From DATMBF01 sp035559595 (GTDB lineage Bacteria; Bacteroidota; Ignavibacteria; UBA10030), in NCBI GenBank assembly GCA_035559595.1, contig DATMBF010000034.1, positions 29,225 to 93,224 on the forward strand: a DNA stretch of 64,000 nucleotides, read 5' to 3'. The notes under the pieces were generated by a model. The model did no database searches. It saw only the letters and a program-made list of their open reading frames with translations, and was not told where the DNA came from. The position numbers and the translations under genes are program-made. This document shows, one piece after another, positions 17,252 through 26,206 of the stretch (positions are counted from its first letter, which is position 1; the number at the start of each line of letters is the position of its first letter).

Positions 17252-18655
17252 CTACGTATGCCCCTTTCCTCTCATCATGACATATATCGTATTGAACAGG
17301 ATCTTCAGATCGAATCGCCAGGACATATTTTCAATATAAAAGAGGTCGTATTTTACTTTCGTTCGCACATCCTCTACCGACTGATCGTACGTGTGCTTGA
17401 TTTGCGCCCAACCGGTGATGCCCGGCCGCACTTTGAGACGGCGTCGATACAGCGGAAGTTCCTTTGAGAGCTTTTCAACAAAGAATGGCCTTTCCGGTCG
17501 CGGTCCCACGAGACTCATGTCGCCGACAAGCACATTGATGAATTGCGGAACTTCGTCCAAGTGCAGACGTCGGATGAGCCGCCCTACGCGCGTTACGCGG
17601 GGATCGTTTTTCTCGGCCCACTTCGGTCCCGACCGCTTCTCCGCGTCTTTTACCATCGATCGGAATTTCAGCATGGTGAAGATTCTTCCATTCCTTCCGA
17701 CGCGGTCCTGCCTGTAAAACACCGGACCGGAAGAATCGAGTTTGACGAGAACCGCAATCATCATCCACAGCGGCAGTCCTGCGGCAAGGATAGTCAAGGC
17801 AACCAGCACGTCAACGGCACGCTTCGCAACCTCCTCCCACGGCTTCATGAGTTGGGGGGTAACTTCAATAAGCGGAAAACCGTAGATCGAGCTCATCCGT
17901 GCCTGACCGCTGACGATGTCGTAGAGGTCGGGGATGATCTTCATTCCCACCGGTCGTCCGTCGCAGTACTTCATGATTTCGAGAAGTTTGTCGTGCTCGG
18001 TCGAATCGAGACCGACGAGAACCTCGTTCACTTTCCTCTGCTCAAGCAGTTCCGGCAAATCCTTCACTCTCCCCACAACGGGGATGTTCCGATACGAAGA
18101 TTTCGGCGTTCTCGAACCACTGGCGGCGACAAATCCTACCACCTTGTATCCGAGCGCTGGATACTTCATCACCATTTCACAAAGCTCCTGCGCCTTTTTG
18201 GTAAACCCGACAATCAGCGTATTGCGAAGGCCGATGCCGCGTTCGAGCATCCGCTTTTGAAAGCCGCGCAGGAACAACCTCCCTCCAGAAACAAACAGGA
18301 ACAAGACTCCCCAGTACGCAGCAATAAGAAGGCGCGATGTCGCAACAGCGTTTGTTGCTTCGTCATCGAGGAAGATCAAAAAAAAGAGAACCAAAACTCC
18401 TACCGCCGTCGTCCGAAAAAGCGTGACGACCTCATCGAGACGCGAAAGCAAGTACCATGACCGGTAGAGGCCGAAAATGCCAAACCAGACGAGCCAGTAG
18501 ATGTAAATGACAAACATCGGAAGGAGAAATTCCGGTTCGATGATTGTCGCGATCAGCCCACTCTCCACGCGGAGCCAATAGTACGCAACGAATGCCGCGT
18601 TCATGGAGAGGAAATCGATCCCGAGGAGGAGATATCGTTCTGTTTGTTTGGACAT
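17252..18655 (-). CDS. undecaprenyl-phosphate sugar-1-phosphate transferase (WbaP/EpsE-like initiator)
   Basis: This 467-residue membrane enzyme puts the first sugar-1-phosphate on undecaprenyl phosphate. About four N-terminal helices (to ~115) are followed by a CoA-binding-like domain (NTLIVGFTKKAQELCEMV) and a complete C-terminal catalytic domain: FYRQDRVGRNGRIF, MLKFRSM, the catalytic pair in HLDEVPQFINVL, GDMSLVGPRPERP, and RPGITGWAQI. It is intact, unlike the shortened domain at 13.2 kb, so it is the likely true initiator of this cluster. The 157 bases after it hold nothing I recognise. Confidence 0.93.
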   Translation of the reverse strand: MSKQTERYLLLGIDFLSMNAAFVAYYWLRVESGLIATIIEPEFLLPMFVIYIYWLVWFGIFGLYRSWYLLSRLDEVVTLFRTTAVGVLVLFFLIFLDDEATNAVATSRLLIAAYWGVLFLFVSGGRLFLRGFQKRMLERGIGLRNTLIVGFTKKAQELCEMVMKYPALGYKVVGFVAASGSRTPKSSYRNIPVVGRVKDLPELLEQRKVNEVLVGLDSTEHDKLLEIMKYCDGRPVGMKIIPDLYDIVSGQARMSSIYGFPLIEVTPQLMKPWEEVAKRAVDVLVALTILAAGLPLWMMIAVLVKLDSSGPVFYRQDRVGRNGRIFTMLKFRSMVKDAEKRSGPKWAEKNDPRVTRVGRLIRRLHLDEVPQFINVLVGDMSLVGPRPERPFFVEKLSKELPLYRRRLKVRPGITGWAQIKHTYDQSVEDVRTKVKYDLFYIENMSWRFDLKILFNTIYVMMRGKGHT

Positions 18656-18664
18656 CGCCCGACC

Positions 18665-19831
18665 TTATCGCGTTACCTCCCATGCCGCCGTGTGCACTCC
18701 TGCGAGAAACTTTATGAAGCCAACGAAAAGAGCCGCGTTCATCGCAACGAAGTAGTAAGGAAAACCACCGACTCCAATATTCCAATCGATTTGTTCTGCC
18801 GTGAATCCGATCACGACCAACCCCCAAAAGACAACGTGAGCCCAGAACAACGAGCGATACGAATCATCATACAACGAAAGGGCAAGACTTGAACTGAACA
18901 AGATAATCAGGAAAAACGGCACGCACCAGCGGAGGATTTTGTGAGACCAAAGAGCAAACGCGGGGAACCCTTTTTTCGGATGGAGCATGTCCTTCACGAG
19001 CCAAACGCTGGCGAAATTCTGGGCGCCGATGCGCACTTTGCGTTTGAATTCTCCCCGAACTGACCCCGCCACATGCTCGAACGCAACGGCCTCCGGTTCA
19101 TAAACCACGCGGTATCCTTTCTTCAGGATATGCAGGGGAATGACAAAATCATCATTGACGGACTTCCCAATGGGGAGTGGTTCGAAGAGGGACTTACGGA
19201 TGGCGTACACTCCCCCCGTAGCTCCTACGAGGGATGCAAATCGACTCTCAAGCCTCTTCACAAGAGTTTCATACTGCCAGTAGAACGATTCACCGACGCC
19301 ACCGACTGATCGCCGATCTGTTTCTAACCTCAATTCTCCCGAAACTGCCCCGACCTGTGGATCGGAAAAGTGCCGTACGAGTCTCTTGACAACCCCCGGG
19401 TCAAAGATTGTATTGGCGTCGGAAAAGATAACGATCTCTCCTCGTGCCTGTGTCATGAGATCATTGAGAACCGCAGCCTTGCCTCGCCGTTGTTGGAACG
19501 TTACAAGCTTGATGTGTGAAGTTTTGGCCTTTGTCATGAGTGCATTTGTTCCGTCCGTTGAACCATCCGATCCGATCAGCACCTGCAGTTTCTCTTTCGG
19601 ATAATCGAGCTCTTTGAGATTGCTGATTCGTTGAGAGATGACTTGCTCCTCATTGTGTGCGGAGATCAGGATGGTGACGGAAGGAACATTTTTTTTTGAT
19701 TGGACATCCTTTTGGGAATTCTGTGGTCGAGTAATCAGGAGCAGAAGAAAAGGATAGAGAGCGTACGTATAGAGGATAAGCAAAAAGGACACCCACAAGA
19801 GAACGGAAAGAACCTCTTTCAAGTTATCCAC
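18665..19831 (-). CDS. membrane-bound family 2 glycosyltransferase
   Basis: A 388-residue processive-type GT2. One N-terminal helix (8-32), a catalytic domain (SVTILISAHNEEQV, IGSDGSTDGTN, FSDANTIFD, NDDFVIPLHI, then KVRIGAQNF in place of QxxRW), and three C-terminal helices (from about 300). This is the layout of poly-N-acetylglucosamine and cellulose-synthase-like enzymes, but many single-addition enzymes share it. Start is GTG; the frame overlaps the preceding GT2 by eight bases. Confidence 0.87.
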   Translation of the reverse strand: MDNLKEVLSVLLWVSFLLILYTYALYPFLLLLITRPQNSQKDVQSKKNVPSVTILISAHNEEQVISQRISNLKELDYPKEKLQVLIGSDGSTDGTNALMTKAKTSHIKLVTFQQRRGKAAVLNDLMTQARGEIVIFSDANTIFDPGVVKRLVRHFSDPQVGAVSGELRLETDRRSVGGVGESFYWQYETLVKRLESRFASLVGATGGVYAIRKSLFEPLPIGKSVNDDFVIPLHILKKGYRVVYEPEAVAFEHVAGSVRGEFKRKVRIGAQNFASVWLVKDMLHPKKGFPAFALWSHKILRWCVPFFLIILFSSSLALSLYDDSYRSLFWAHVVFWGLVVIGFTAEQIDWNIGVGGFPYYFVAMNAALFVGFIKFLAGVHTAAWEVTR

Positions 19832-20765
19832 CGATCGTTTCTACCTTCCCTGATCTTCCGGCAATGCCATCAAGAAAACCATTCCAAAGAGCTTTGATCC
19901 GAGTTGCGACGTCATGAGTGCTTGAGTGTGAGATGCCCGACCAGAGGATGGCCGCCGTCTTTCCAATTCCGTTAAGGGCACTATAGATGAACAAATACAC
20001 CTTAAACGGGAATGGCATATGCCGAAAGGCCAGAAACCTGTTTCGTGCGCTGTAATACAGATAGGTTGGTGTGTAGCGAATCCAGCTATCGCCGGCTCCA
20101 CTCTTATGATAGATAACACCTTGTGGAGTGTAAAAAAGACGAAAACGTTTATTCGCCCTTAAGGAGAATTCAACATCTTCGAAGTACATAAAAAACCGCT
20201 CGTCGAATAATCCAATCTCTTCAAAAACACGTCGCCGAACCAAGAGAATGCAACCGGATGTGTATTCGATTTCGCATTCACGATCCACCAATCCTCGTTT
20301 GAGTGGAACGCCGGAGCAAAGGAGAAGACTGACTCTCCCACCAGTTCCGTAAACTTGAGTCGGATTCGATTGAAGATACGCTTTACACGTTACAATACCG
20401 ATTGCCGGATCTGCCTCTGCGGCGTCGACCATCGGTTGAAGAAAATTGGGTTCAACGGTGGTATCATTGTTGAGAATGAGAACGTAATCAGCCTCATGTT
20501 CAAGAGCGTATCGGATGCCAGTGTTGTTTCCGGCTGCATACCCCCCGTTGGTTGCTCGCTCAAGCAGGATCAGTTGTCGAAATGTCTCTCTGAGCTTTTC
20601 GGCGCTTCCATCCGTAGAACCGTTGTCGACGATAAGTACTTCGAGGCTCGTGTATGTGGTCTTCAGCAGTGACCAAACACACTCCTTCGTTTCTTCGAAT
20701 CGATTCCAGTTCAAGACTACAGCAACAACGCGTGATTTCTCATGTTCGCTCGCCGTTGTCTTCAT
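19824..20765 (-). CDS. family 2 glycosyltransferase, rhamnosyltransferase-like
   Basis: A 313-residue GT2 with VVAVVLNWNRFEET, IVDNGSTDGSAEKL, LNNDTTVEPNF (the DxD-like site) and FFMYFEDVEFSLRA, typical of O-antigen rhamnosyl- and related transferases. I chose the ATG at 20765, which has GGAAGG nine bases upstream, over a TTG nine codons earlier. It is distinct from the GT2 half of the fusion at 13.2 kb although both belong to the same subgroup. Confidence 0.88.
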   Translation of the reverse strand: MKTTASEHEKSRVVAVVLNWNRFEETKECVWSLLKTTYTSLEVLIVDNGSTDGSAEKLRETFRQLILLERATNGGYAAGNNTGIRYALEHEADYVLILNNDTTVEPNFLQPMVDAAEADPAIGIVTCKAYLQSNPTQVYGTGGRVSLLLCSGVPLKRGLVDRECEIEYTSGCILLVRRRVFEEIGLFDERFFMYFEDVEFSLRANKRFRLFYTPQGVIYHKSGAGDSWIRYTPTYLYYSARNRFLAFRHMPFPFKVYLFIYSALNGIGKTAAILWSGISHSSTHDVATRIKALWNGFLDGIAGRSGKVETIGG

Positions 20766-20801
20766 GAAATCAGGCCTTCCAATCGCAAGCAAATCCCAAC
20801 C

Positions 20802-22145
20802 TCATGACTTTTCCAATCTATGGGAAACATACTCAGAATCAGCCATCGCCAGCCACAACCAAATAAACGGTGTGTGATACGACCCCGTTGCAAAAAATAA
20901 ACTGGCCAGAACCGCAAGGAGTGAAAGCCGTATCGTGGCATACGTAATGAAGGACCCGTCTTCCCTTGCGTGTCTGATAAGAATGGAAACTTGTCGAAAC
21001 GCTACCCAAAAGATCGCGAGGAAGAGCATAAGCCCGATTGCTCCACCTTCCGCGAAGATCCTTCCGATGATCGTTGCAAGGTTGGGAAACTCCTTCCATT
21101 TCACGGCAAGAATTTCGGCTTGAACGCTTTTTGGTACCAACTCATCGAAGTGCGTCGCGACCCCGCCGAGACCGTACCCAATCATGGAATACGAGTCGAA
21201 CATGGCAAGGAATGGTGCAGCAAGTCCATACCATCGGTCTGTAAACGAAACATTCGCGCCTCCTGCAATCAGCACTCCCGCATGACGAAGGATCTGATTA
21301 TTGGGAAAGAGAACAACAAAGACGATAACTAGCGCCGCAATTATCATGAGGGCTTGGGCAAACAGCGGCCGACGAGGTCCGAAGATCAAACCGGAAACCC
21401 CAAAAACCATCAACAATAAGACACCAGTCAGACTGAACGTCCAACTGAATGCAAGGAGGGAGAGGCCAATCAAGAGGAGATCCCTGAGCCGCATACTGTG
21501 ATTGAGGAGGCGCACAAACAACACCGGAAAAAACAAGATAACCAGCAAAGCCGCGAACGATGAAGGCTCCATTGCAAATCCGGAGGCGCGTAGTGCAGAG
21601 GTCGATCCTTCCGGAGTGAGAACCGATCGAACGCCAACAACAATGTCGCGTGCCCATTGGACTTGGAAAGCCCCCCAGAGGATGTTCATGAAGGCCAGGA
21701 CCAAACCGGGAATAGCTGCAATGAGAAGAAGGAATAGCACTTTCTGCAAGGGCACTCGCAGGAAAACTGCGCGGAACACTAGAAAGGTCATAACTCCCGC
21801 CAGCAAAGCGAAAAACTGTCTCATCCAAGAAAGAAATCGAATCTCTGCGTATGGCGTAACAAAGAAATCCGCAACTAGTGCGACAACAGAGTGAAGAAAA
21901 ACGAATGCGGAGAAAACCAGAATTGACGTCAGCAACGGACTCTTTGGGATTTTACGCATTACAAACGGAAAAGCGAAAAGAGCTATCGCCGAGGAAATGA
22001 AGAAGTTTTGAATCTTTAGCTCGACGGGCATTGCCTGGAGGTGGAGGGTCAGCACAATAGCCAAACCGATCAGCCCAAGCACCCTTTGCTCGGAGAAAAT
22101 ACGTTGCCAGCGAATATCGGTTCGAACAGCTTCGGTTGCTTTCAT
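20802..22145 (-). CDS. O-antigen ligase/polymerase-like membrane protein
   Basis: A 447-residue polytopic protein with about ten to twelve helices and one larger periplasmic loop (about 290-370) containing DRWYGLAAPFLAMFDSY and GYGLGGVATHF. This fits the WaaL/Wzy superfamily, which joins or polymerises undecaprenyl-linked glycans in the periplasm. Sequence alone cannot separate ligase from polymerase. The ATG at 22145 overlaps the stop of the GT4 gene as ATGA; an upstream TTG is less likely. Confidence 0.82.
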   Translation of the reverse strand: MKATEAVRTDIRWQRIFSEQRVLGLIGLAIVLTLHLQAMPVELKIQNFFISSAIALFAFPFVMRKIPKSPLLTSILVFSAFVFLHSVVALVADFFVTPYAEIRFLSWMRQFFALLAGVMTFLVFRAVFLRVPLQKVLFLLLIAAIPGLVLAFMNILWGAFQVQWARDIVVGVRSVLTPEGSTSALRASGFAMEPSSFAALLVILFFPVLFVRLLNHSMRLRDLLLIGLSLLAFSWTFSLTGVLLLMVFGVSGLIFGPRRPLFAQALMIIAALVIVFVVLFPNNQILRHAGVLIAGGANVSFTDRWYGLAAPFLAMFDSYSMIGYGLGGVATHFDELVPKSVQAEILAVKWKEFPNLATIIGRIFAEGGAIGLMLFLAIFWVAFRQVSILIRHAREDGSFITYATIRLSLLAVLASLFFATGSYHTPFIWLWLAMADSEYVSHRLEKS

Positions 22146-23221
22146 TGAGTAATTACCTGGCAAAACATCTCAACACTCTTGTCCCACGAAAAGCTTCTAA
22201 TTCTCATGTATCCGTTCTCAGCTATCCTTTGGCGCAGGTGATCATCCCTTAACAACCTTACGATGTTCTCACTGAGCCCGATAGGACTTGCAGGCGGTGA
22301 AAGTAATGCCGTAACATTGTGTTCAGCGTACTCACGAACTCCTTTGCTATCCGTGGACGAAAGGGCACACCCACAAGCCATCGCCTCAGCGCCCGGCAAG
22401 GACCATCCCTCAATTAAACTGGAACTCACAAAGACACTTGCCCAATTGTAGATGTCGCTCACGATCTCAGTCTGGCTTGGATTTCTTCGGTATGTCACCC
22501 ATTTTGGAAGCAGACTCGGACGAGTCGAGGTTCCAAAGACGGTTGCCTCCATTTCAGGAACTAGTTCCTTTGCTAAGGTTATTGCCCGGATTCCGTCGAC
22601 GGCTCCTTTCACTGCCAACGGAGAGTACGCCATCGAGACATGCTTTTTTCTTTCCGAAATTGGGAAAAGGATTCTGTATTTTTCCGTGTCAATCGCATTC
22701 GGAACATAAAACATCTCTTTCGGGCTGACTCCCAATTCGATCCCCTTCCTTAAAAGCCATTTCGCGATCACAACCTTTTTCATTGGGAATCGCCACGTCG
22801 CGTCAACGCGTTCTCGAGGACCGGACCAATCTTCGTAGGATTGAATAAGGTAAACCTTCTTTCCTTTTGTAGGAGGAAGACTCATTACAAGCTCTGCAGT
22901 CTGCCACGCTGTTGCCACAATAACATCGGACTCCGGAATCGTCCTCTCTGAGAGCTTGTTTATGAACTTCATCCGAACAGATGGATTGATATTATGCCAA
23001 CCGACTTTTGGTTGAAAGAATCGGTTCACAAGATTCTTTCCAACACGCCACACAGCATTGGGAAGACCTTCACCTTCAAGCTGGGAGCTTCTCAACTGCC
23101 CAGAGTGGATTACGGTTACCTCATAGCCTCTCATTGCAAGTCGTGATGCATATTCGTAGACAACCCTAAATCCTCCGATGGGTCGCCATGGGAAGTGAGG
23201 GAGCAAGAAAGAGACGCGCAT
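22142..23221 (-). CDS. family 4 glycosyltransferase
   Basis: A 359-residue GT-B fold enzyme beginning MRVSFLLPHFPWRPIGGFR, with the donor-binding EGWSLPGAEAMACGC motif (the E-x7-E pattern) near residue 285. It retains the glycine-rich acceptor loop IGGFRVVYEYA. Likely adds one sugar to the lipid-linked repeat unit. The ATG at 23221 was preferred over a TTG two codons earlier. Confidence 0.88.
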   Translation of the reverse strand: MRVSFLLPHFPWRPIGGFRVVYEYASRLAMRGYEVTVIHSGQLRSSQLEGEGLPNAVWRVGKNLVNRFFQPKVGWHNINPSVRMKFINKLSERTIPESDVIVATAWQTAELVMSLPPTKGKKVYLIQSYEDWSGPRERVDATWRFPMKKVVIAKWLLRKGIELGVSPKEMFYVPNAIDTEKYRILFPISERKKHVSMAYSPLAVKGAVDGIRAITLAKELVPEMEATVFGTSTRPSLLPKWVTYRRNPSQTEIVSDIYNWASVFVSSSLIEGWSLPGAEAMACGCALSSTDSKGVREYAEHNVTALLSPPASPIGLSENIVRLLRDDHLRQRIAENGYMRIRSFSWDKSVEMFCQVITQ

Positions 23222-23228
23222 GGCCAAT

Positions 23229-24770
23229 CTACGTCGTTGCCTTTATTCGAAAGGGTAACATCGATGCTACGAATCGACGATCATACTCGTCGAAATACCA
23301 GCGATACATAAAGAGGATGTAGATTGGGACTATGATGATTGCTAACGAAAGATTCCACCACTGTGCGATCTCTTGACGCCACAAGTCGAGCTCCCTGCCT
23401 CCAAAGGTAATACCCAGAACGAACAAAGCTGGCAGGGAAGCTGGAATAAGATTTCGGCCGAGTGTGGATTGGAATCCTCCAACTATTCCCTGGAAAGTTG
23501 TGTGGAACCTCCAGAGGTAATAAATACTTCCAGCGACAATGCTTATCGCCATTCCCGCGATTACTCCAAAGTATCCATATACCGAGCCAAATACTTGAAC
23601 CAGTCCGATGTTACCTAATCCCACAAGAAGAGCATACTGCATCTCCAGTTCCGGCTTGCCTATCCCTCTCCCTACTGAAGTACCCATTCCTGTGAGAAGA
23701 TTGACCGCATACGCAATAGCAAGAACTTGCACTGTGAGCACAACTGCGTCGAACTCAGGCCCAAACACAAGAGCTACAAACGACGGTGTGGCAAGGAGGG
23801 CCGTGACTACGACCGGAAAAGTGATCCCAATAGTGTATTTGGTTCCTCGTGCGTAGAGTTGTCGCAGGTGTTCATGCATTCCTTTGGCTTGATACTCCGC
23901 TACCGGAGGAACCAGCGCCGAAAAGAGGAGCAAAGGAAGAAGCCGAACAGCGGTGAGAATTTTAATCGATACGTCAAACAATCCAGCGCCGCTCAAGCCG
24001 GCAAACGCCGTGACAAAAACTTTGTTAAGATGATCGGTGAGAAATCCGGAACCGGAGACAACCTGAAGCTTCCAGCCAAAACGTACCATCTCACGCGCCA
24101 ATTCCCAATCAGCAAAACGAATACTCCAAGAAACACTCGGAATCAGTCTCACAACGCCACTCCCGTTTGCCAAAAGAGAGAGGAACGCAGCAACCACTTG
24201 CCCGCCAATGAGCCCTGTCAACCCCCATCCGCTCTCCAGAACGATCACCGTCGCCACCGCCTGCACAATCGAAACGCCAACGAGGATTCCGTTGGCAACA
24301 TCCATTCGCTGGATGCCGTGGAGCATGGAATGGAGGATTGTCGACAATCCGGTGAGCAAGAAGAGCAGAAGACTCAACCGCAAAACGAAAAATGCGGTTT
24401 CGCGAAGCCCGACAGGAACCTGAAACAATGAATCAACCATGAAAGGAACTGCGAACAGAAGAAGTAGAGCCACAGTACTTATGAAGATGAGATACAACAA
24501 AAGTCCCGTCACGACCACGCGACTCATTCTCTCTGCGCTGCCGCTTCCTACGCTTTGGGCAATGAAACGGCTCATCCCCGCAAACATGCCGAAGTCAACC
24601 ATCGTGAACGAGACGCCCACCATAATCGCAAGCGCCCACAGCCCGTACTGCTCGATGCCGAGACGATGGATGATATAAGGAATGATGACGAGATTGACGC
24701 CGATATTCCACAGCTTTCCGGCGGAATTGTAGAGGGTATTCCGTGCTATCTTCTGGGATTCGGACTTCAT
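23229..24770 (-). CDS. polysaccharide flippase (Wzx/MOP family)
   Basis: A 513-residue protein with about 14 helices, starting KIARNTLYNSAGKLWNIGVN as in Wzx-type exporters. It should move the lipid-linked oligosaccharide across the inner membrane for the ligase/polymerase at 20.8 kb. It lies 35 bases after the Wzz gene stop and ends seven bases before the GT4 start. Confidence 0.87.
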   Translation of the reverse strand: MKSESQKIARNTLYNSAGKLWNIGVNLVIIPYIIHRLGIEQYGLWALAIMVGVSFTMVDFGMFAGMSRFIAQSVGSGSAERMSRVVVTGLLLYLIFISTVALLLLFAVPFMVDSLFQVPVGLRETAFFVLRLSLLLFLLTGLSTILHSMLHGIQRMDVANGILVGVSIVQAVATVIVLESGWGLTGLIGGQVVAAFLSLLANGSGVVRLIPSVSWSIRFADWELAREMVRFGWKLQVVSGSGFLTDHLNKVFVTAFAGLSGAGLFDVSIKILTAVRLLPLLLFSALVPPVAEYQAKGMHEHLRQLYARGTKYTIGITFPVVVTALLATPSFVALVFGPEFDAVVLTVQVLAIAYAVNLLTGMGTSVGRGIGKPELEMQYALLVGLGNIGLVQVFGSVYGYFGVIAGMAISIVAGSIYYLWRFHTTFQGIVGGFQSTLGRNLIPASLPALFVLGITFGGRELDLWRQEIAQWWNLSLAIIIVPIYILFMYRWYFDEYDRRFVASMLPFRIKATT

Positions 24771-24805
24771 GCAGGGGTTTGCCTCCGGTCGGCTACGGGC
24801 AAACG

Positions 24806-26071
24806 TCAGACTTCGATCTTGTAGCGGCGGGCAACGCGGTTTACCAAACCGGCAAGTTTGCTCTCCAGCGGATTCGTGCTCGCCTGGCGCGTCCGATAGG
24901 TCTCCATGAGGAACAGAAACAACAACGAAAAGAAGAATGCGAGAATTGTGGTCGAGAGAACGATGATCGTTCTCGGAGGTCGGTCTTTCCGTTCTGCCGG
25001 CACCGCTTTGTCAAGCACAAGAATCACCGGCACCTCCTTCTGTTCCTCAACTTTGGCCTGTTCATAGAGTGGAAGAATATACTCGAGCAGCTTGTTTTGA
25101 ATCTCCACCTCACGAAACAGGCGCAGATACTGAAGGCCAAGCTCCGGCACCTTTGCAAACGGCACAAAGAGATCGAGGGAGCTTTGCGTGAACTCCTCCC
25201 CCGTTCCGTATTTCATCTCCCGAAGTTTTCGGTTGATTTCCGACACTTCAAGAGCTTTTGACCGGGTGATCGGATTCTCCTTCCCTGCGGTGCGCTCAAG
25301 CACTCCAAGCTCCACCTCACGAAGAAGCGCCTGTGCTTTCAGATCGGCCGCTCCGGAGACAGCCGCCTTGGTTTGCTCCGGTAATGCATAGATGCCGTAT
25401 TTCTGCTGAAATGTGCGCATCGAATCCTCTGCCGCCGCGAGATCCACCTGAACCTGCAGGTATCTGCGCTCGATGAACTCCCGGTTGTTCTTCGCCTCCT
25501 GCGTTCCGAGTCTGATGCTGATCTCGTTCAGCTGTTGGGCGAAAAAGTTCGCCATGTCCGCCGCTCGCTGCGGATCCTTGTCCCACACTTGAATGGAGAT
25601 CGTCCCCTCCTGTTCAAGTTCGAACTTCACGTTATCCTCAAGCGCTTTGACAGCTTTCTCCATTGATCGATCCGCTATATCATACACTTCAAACAAATTG
25701 AATTGTATAACGACCGCCTCCATCGCACTCCGACTCTTGAGAATCGCCAGATAATTATACGCATCTGGCGATGCCGTTAATCGGCTTAAGGAGGCGAGCG
25801 GTAGAAGATCACGTGTGAGTTGCCCGAGGCTCGGGAGTGTACTCTTTTGTTTCGGCGGAATGATTGTGGCGGTTGATTTATACCAATTAGGAAGGATGAG
25901 CACAATTATCACGGTGAGAACGGCGATGACTCCGACGTTCCATGCGATGAATCGTTTCCAGCGCACTATCACGTGGAGATAGTCGAAGAGATTGATCTCC
26001 TCGATACGATCTGTTCCCACTTGAGAGGAATGACCGTTAGTCTTTGCTCCGTCTCTCTGGCGGTTCTTCAT
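24806..26071 (-). CDS. polysaccharide chain-length determinant (Wzz/GNVR family)
   Basis: An inner-membrane co-polymerase of about 421 residues: N-terminal helix (VGVIAVLTVIIVLILPNW), the family's YKSTATIIPPKQ after it, a coiled-coil periplasmic domain, and a second helix near the C-terminus (TIIVLSTTILAFFFSLLFLF). There is no attached tyrosine kinase domain. The start is uncertain: an ATG at 26071 is used here, but the frame is open from a TTG at 26134, and neither has a clear ribosome site. The direct upstream neighbour is the SLBB export protein, its expected partner. Confidence 0.85.
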   Translation of the reverse strand: MKNRQRDGAKTNGHSSQVGTDRIEEINLFDYLHVIVRWKRFIAWNVGVIAVLTVIIVLILPNWYKSTATIIPPKQKSTLPSLGQLTRDLLPLASLSRLTASPDAYNYLAILKSRSAMEAVVIQFNLFEVYDIADRSMEKAVKALEDNVKFELEQEGTISIQVWDKDPQRAADMANFFAQQLNEISIRLGTQEAKNNREFIERRYLQVQVDLAAAEDSMRTFQQKYGIYALPEQTKAAVSGAADLKAQALLREVELGVLERTAGKENPITRSKALEVSEINRKLREMKYGTGEEFTQSSLDLFVPFAKVPELGLQYLRLFREVEIQNKLLEYILPLYEQAKVEEQKEVPVILVLDKAVPAERKDRPPRTIIVLSTTILAFFFSLLFLFLMETYRTRQASTNPLESKLAGLVNRVARRYKIEV

Positions 26072-26206
26072 GAGCGTGAGAAAACTCCCAATGCCACTTC
26101 CAAAAAGAAATCTCGTGCCTTTTTCTTCTGACAATTATCGCTTCAGTGCCGCTCCACTGTGCACAGTTCGACGACCATGATACCATAGAATTTGTTGGAA
26201 GCGTCA

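Noticed and set aside
17543..18460. 305-codon plus-strand frame
   Set aside because: Antisense to the WbaP-like initiator; His/Arg-rich composition typical of a reverse-frame shadow.
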